Assembly (NCBI GenBank): GCA_033807695.1
Contig: CM066307.1
Location: 1,550,001 to 1,614,000 of the forward strand
Direction: 5' to 3'
Source of the DNA: Daedaleopsis sinensis
Lineage: Eukaryota > Basidiomycota > Agaricomycetes > Polyporales > Polyporaceae
DNA length: 64,000 nt
Part shown: piece after piece, positions 59,290 through 64,000 of the stretch
Layout of the letters: each line of letters begins with the position of its first letter
Position numbering within the stretch: the first letter of the stretch is position 1
Notes under the pieces: generated by a model
Seen by the model: only the letters and a program-made list of their open reading frames with translations
What the model was told of the DNA's origin: nothing
Database searches by the model: none
Program-made: the position numbers and the translations under genes

Positions 59290-62200
59290 TCAATCCTGCC
59301 GATAACCATACCCATCTTCCGTGTCGTACCCGTCCTCCCTTCGCCCGTATTGGTTGATGTATGCTATAGCGGGGGTCCCCAGAGCAGAGCCCGTCCATTC
59401 AGTGTGGTCGACGTCCTGGTGCGCGACATGCACCCGGCCGCCATCGTGGTGCTTGTGTGTGCGGTGCTCATGGCGCTCGCGGCGGTCTCGCTCGTGCTCG
59501 TGATGGGTGTCGTCCGGGTTCGAGACGTACAAGCCCTTCGCGCTCCTCCCTGTTCCCTGGCGGTCCCTCGTCGCAGGCGCTTTCCGCTCGCGGGATGACC
59601 GCTCTGGGGTGTGCGCGGGGGCGGGGGCGTGGATCGCGCCCGAATCCTTCTCGACGCTCGACGACCAGCTGCCGTTCACGCTCACGCTCCCGCTGCCCGT
59701 GTCGCTGCCGTAGCCGAGCTCGGGCTCGTACAGATCCGGGGCGTTCAGGTGGTTAGCGGCGGGGTTCCCGAGCTCGCGGCGTTTCTCGCGCTTGGCTCGC
59801 ATGCGCGCGAAGCTGCGCCGGCGCTCCTCCATCCACGCGTCTTCTTCGTCGGGGGAAATGTTCATGCCATCGGTGGGGCGTGTACCCGCGGCGGACACCG
59901 CACGGTGGTAGCCGGCGGCGCGGAGCACCTCGCGGATGGGCGCGTGTGAGCGCGTGGTGATCATACGGTGAGCGTAGGTGCAGGTAAAGCTACTTTCGCC
60001 AGTAAGTTACGGTTCGGGTGTGTTGAAAGAAGAGAGGAGCTCTTACCCAGGACCGATCACGAACTCGCCACCGAGTTGCAGCGCGTCTCCGCCCTTCTCC
60101 CAGACAGGCATCCCAACGCACAGTGCATTCCTCACGACCATCGCGAGGCCTCCGATTGGGCCATGTCGGATGTAGTCTCCCTTCTCTGCGTCCGATCCAG
60201 GATCATTGGTGCGGTATGTCATTCCCATAGCGGCATAAAGGCGGAGCGACGGGTCAGTGTATATCGAGATGGGCATACGGAAGATGTCTAAATGTAAACA
60301 TCAGTATCTTGTTTACACACCAATGGAGAGGATACTTACTGCGGTATGACTTAATCATCGCTGGAGAGCCATTCCCGATGACGACTAGGTCGATGTTGGC
60401 GCGCTTCAATGCCTCAAAGTCCACGTTCTTCGCGATTGAATACATGTAGTCCTGACAAGCCGCGCACCTGGAGCAAAGCGTGCGTCAGTTCCACTACTCA
60501 GACACAACAAATGAAATTTCAAAAACAGAGGGCGTACCAGAAGTGCCGAATGAAGATAACAATCGTCTTTCTGTCCTTGAACAGCTCACCGAACTGCCTC
60601 CTGATACCGTTCTGCTCGATGACCGTAAGCGTTGCAGCCGTCTGGAGGAGCTCCTTCGTCAGGCCCGCGTGCTCGTCGAACGTCAAGACCGACCGCTCCG
60701 CCCTCGTATCACTTCGATGGTGTCCGTGTCTCCGCGTGGCCTGCGCAGTCCGCGGACGCGACTTCGTCTCAGGAGCGGAGTCCGAGCCCCCATGTCCACG
60801 GCTGCTCCGCGCGCGGCGCGGCGCGCTCTCCCCCACACGGTACGGGTACGACGAGATCGTGGTCGACGGCGTGTTCGGGAGCGGGAGCGGCGTCGACTCC
60901 ACCGAGGCCGCGTACCGGGGCTGGGGCGAGGTGATGCTCATCGTGCTCTGGTTCTTGCTGTACCCCGAAGCGTTGTTCGCAGTCGTCGTGGCGGTGGCAG
61001 CAGGCGCAATCCCGGAGCTATTGTCGCGCTCGCGATCGCGTTCGCTCCCGAGGTCGACGGATGACTCCTCGGACTGGAACGAGCGTGCCTGCATGTGGCC
61101 GTGGCCGTGCGTTGTGTATGAGGAGGGAGGCGGCGGTGGGGGCGGCGGCGCGGGGCGAGAGGCATACAAGGCAGGTTGGCTCGCGGGGGATTGCGCGCGG
61201 AAGGGCGGCGGGGACTGCACGCGCGAGGTGACGGCCATAGGCTGTGGAGACTGTGCGCGCGAGGTGACTGTGATGGGTTGGGGTGACTGTGCCCGGACGG
61301 TCGAGGCAGGCTGCGTGCGCACCACCGCGACAGGCCGTGGCGATTGCGTGCGAGCGGGCGTGTGGGCTGTAGACGGAGATTGAGGACGGAACGGGAGCTG
61401 TGTGTGCGAACTCATGTGCGTGGTCGCGCTCTGGCCCTGACCTTGACCTTGGCGTCGTTGCCGCAGAGAGTCCATATAGGGTGTGTTGAAAGGCTGAGGG
61501 ACCTTTGCCCGCGAACGATAGACAGATCCAGATAACTGAGACGGCGGCGTCGGGGATTCTGGGTGTGCTGGTGGGGGCGGAGGTCGTACCTGTGCGACTG
61601 GCAGGTACGAGGATGTCGCTGCCCGTTCCTGTCGATCATCCGACGCACGGCGTTCCTCACTCTTTCGTTGCCTGTTTTCGGGCGGGCTTCGCGGGCGTGC
61701 TGGAGTGACGACTAAGGTAGGCGGTAATTGCTCGTGACGCTCTTCATGGGCATGAACAGGTGATCTTGCGCGCACGACAGGTGGAGGCGGGAGAGGCGGT
61801 TGAGGCAAGGGTGTAGGAAAATCAGCATCCATGCGCGAGGGCGGAGACAGAGGAAGCGGTGCAGGCGTAGGTGGTCCGAGTTCGTCTCGCGGAGGAGCAG
61901 GCGGGAGCGGTGATGGTGCGCGACGAGGGGCAGGAGGCGAGGGTCCTCGGCGGGGAGGTGGAGGTGGAGGAGTAGAGCTACGACGCGACCCGATGTCGGG
62001 ACGCATAGACGGGTGTGTAACAGATATCGTAGGTACATTTATGTGTGGGGAAACGGGCGCAGGCGTGACAAGAGGAACTGACATGGGCGGCGGCGCGATA
62101 GAGATAGCCGTCGCAGCTGATGTCGGCCTTACAAGCAAGGAGTTTGCCAACAGCGGTGGCGACGGTGTGGATTGTTCCTGCGCGTAATCTGATGATACTT

Positions 62201-64000
62201 CGAAATGGGACGACCTCATGAGGATGACCTCGTCCATTTCCAACACCGAAGAAGCAGCACCTCTGTTGATGGACGTCAATGGGCGCGGGACAGTGGTTTG
62301 CGCGGCCACCACGGGCGCAGGATCTTCGATGATTGGGACGCGTGCAGTACCAGGCTGTGTGTCGCGTCGCCAGCCATATTCAGGGCCTATAGCAATGATA
62401 GTATTCCGGCCAGGCCTTGAGCTCTCATGGGGAGGTGTGGGAAGACGCGTATCTTTGCTGATGAAGGGAAGCGGCGCATCGTTCGAAGGCAGTGGCGTGA
62501 AATCAAGTGCTTGGGCAAGTGTTTGTGGCTGAGAGGTGGCCTGAGACTGAGTAATGACGACCGTAGGCTGCTGCTGGGAAGCTAGAGGATAGGCAGGTGT
62601 AGGTTCGCCGAACTCGTCTCCATCAGGACTCCCAACTAGAGTGCTCGCCATACTTATGTTTTCCACAGGCATGGCAGGAGAGACAGAAGGACCGAAGCTC
62701 ACGTTCGGTAGAGGAGTGACCCCGAGGCTGACATGGCTTAGGCTCTTCCGGTGCGACATCTTGGCCTTCTTATTCTCCATGGGCTCGCCACCGGTGCCGG
62801 TAGCGCGGAGGACTTCTGGCACGAAGCTGTTCCGTGCATTGCTCGTGCTCACCTCAGCTGCACCAATCTGACCGGAAGTATGGACGGTTGAGCCAACAAT
62901 GGAGTCGCGCACTGGCGGTAGTCGGCTCGACCTCAACGGCGGAGATGGATCGGAAACTTTGCGCCCGCGCGCCAGCAGGGATGATCTACGCAGTTTTCCC
63001 GTGATGCTGTCCTTGCGTGCCCTGTATCCAAGCCCACTGCGTCGTCGGACGCTGTTGTCCTGTTCCGGCTCGGATTCTACTGGCGCATGGCGGGGACGAG
63101 GTGGGGGGACTGGGAGTGGCGGAGGCGAATCAGGCTCAGACTTGCCGAGCAACGCCGGGAAGTCCGAGGTCCGAATCCTGGAGAGCTCACGTTCAATGCT
63201 GCCGCCAGCTTCAAACCCCAAGCTTGGGTGCTCGTCGTCACTGTCAAGTGTGACGTGCTTCGGGGGCGGTGGAGGGACATCCGAGAGGACCGACTCCGAC
63301 CGATCAGTCAACGTATCGTCCGGCGTCATCGGGGGCGTCGGTCCCGAGTGCACCGACATCTGTAGGTGAGAGTGGTAGTGGGAGTCAACTGTGGACGTGG
63401 TGTGGGGGTTGTGCACCTGGCCGTAGACGTGCCCGTGAGATTGACGGTCATCGTACACGTACTGGCTCTGTGATGGGGGGGAGGTCTGATTTATGTGATG
63501 AGATGCCTCTTCGAGCGAGTCCTGCTGCACAGGGGGGCGGTCGGTTTCTTCAACCGGCGATGCGACCTGAGGCAGCGTCGCAGGGAAGAAGGATAGAGTT
63601 TGAGAGCGTCTGCGATAGTGGTACTGCCGTTCGGTGGGCTTCTCTGGAGGCTGATCGTGATCCTGATGTCTATGATGGAACACTGCCGTAGACGAAACGT
63701 CTAGGTCAGAGAAATAAGACTTCGAGTCTCTCGCCGGGCGCGTCCTGGCGCGTGGCGGACGAGGTGGTCTGGCAAGGTCCGAGTGATAACCGTCGCGGAA
63801 GTGCTCGTACGCCTCGATGCTCCGAGATGGATGCACTGCACCACGAGGAAGCGGGGGGAGTTCCGCGGGTGCGCGCGGGCTGAAATGCTCACCGTCTCCC
63901 GTCGAGGGAGGAGAGGGTACCAAGGAGGTGTTCGAATGGTTCAGGTATGCATGGGAGTGCGACGAGTATGCGCGCTCGCGGAGGACCTGGAGAGGAGCGA
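59290..64000 (-). CDS. Giant disordered protein with C-terminal AhpC/TSA (PRXL2-like) domain, 5' end cut
   Basis: The reading frame runs into the right window edge without a start codon, so the N-terminus is missing. About 1,070 visible residues are rich in Pro, Ser, Arg and Gln with no recognised domain. Then comes a thioredoxin-like fold: LTVIEQNGIRRQFGELFKDR, KTIVIFIRHFW joined across an intron to CAACQDYMYSIAKNV (a C-x-x-C at the peroxiredoxin-like active site), IDLVVIGNGSPAMIKSYR, ISIYTDPSLRLYAAMGM, and GGEFVIGPG leading to CTYAHRMITTRSHAPI. An acidic/basic, His-rich tail of about 180 residues follows and ends GYGYRQD. The fold matches the AhpC/TSA antioxidant group (PRXL2/FAM213 relatives), thought to act in thiol redox chemistry. 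Whether the CxxC is active is not known. Confidence 0.8.

Noticed and set aside
1..64000. CRISPR array, transposon, biosynthetic cluster or other multi-gene system
   Set aside because: No regularly spaced repeats, transposase or reverse-transcriptase motifs, and no polyketide or peptide synthetase; neighbouring genes do not share a pathway.

Overview
The window looks like nuclear DNA of a filamentous basidiomycete, most likely an Agaricomycete and perhaps a polypore. The evidence is many short GT-AG introns (mostly 45-70 bp), GC-rich coding DNA, and fungal families such as a GATA zinc-finger regulator, a Zn2Cys6 protein, an NCS1 permease, an arrestin-like protein and a basidiomycete-type seven-helix membrane protein. 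There is no sign of operons, ribosome binding sites, CRISPR arrays or prokaryotic genes. I recognised no transposase, reverse transcriptase, rRNA or tRNA. Most genes are split into several exons. Spans run from start codon to stop codon, and exon joins were made by eye from splice signals and conserved motifs.

Left part (1-17.2 kb): a GNAT acetyltransferase, the 5'-3' exoribonuclease XRN1, a seven-helix membrane protein, an alpha/beta hydrolase divergent from a family-16 lysine-type methyltransferase, and a TauD-like 2-oxoglutarate dioxygenase with two unusually long introns. Centre-left (17.2-29 kb): a GATA factor on the minus strand, a 6.3 kb gene-poor and repeat-rich gap, an 80-residue three-exon protein, and an aldo/keto reductase of the potassium-channel beta-subunit type.

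Centre (29-46.3 kb): a 4.6 kb gap, a PX-PB1 scaffold-type protein, the dynactin subunit Arp10, an NCS1 nucleobase/allantoin permease, an acetoin-reductase-like SDR, and a family-17 glycosyltransferase. Right part (47-64 kb): a GLFG nucleoporin (Nup49/Nup58 type), a 5.8 kb gap, a short Zn2Cys6 protein, an arrestin-like protein, and a very long proline-rich protein ending in an AhpC/TSA (PRXL2-like) thioredoxin fold that runs off the right edge.

The genes do not form an evident pathway or biosynthetic cluster. The set mixes housekeeping genes (XRN1, Arp10, nucleoporin), nutrient genes (NCS1 permease, dioxygenase) and regulators. I found no convincing new multi-gene system. The most interesting points are the small protein at 25.9-26.2 kb, the concentration of very large gaps on the 5' side of regulatory or scaffold genes, an exactly repeated 11-mer in non-coding DNA, and motif clusters in the permease and dioxygenase promoters.
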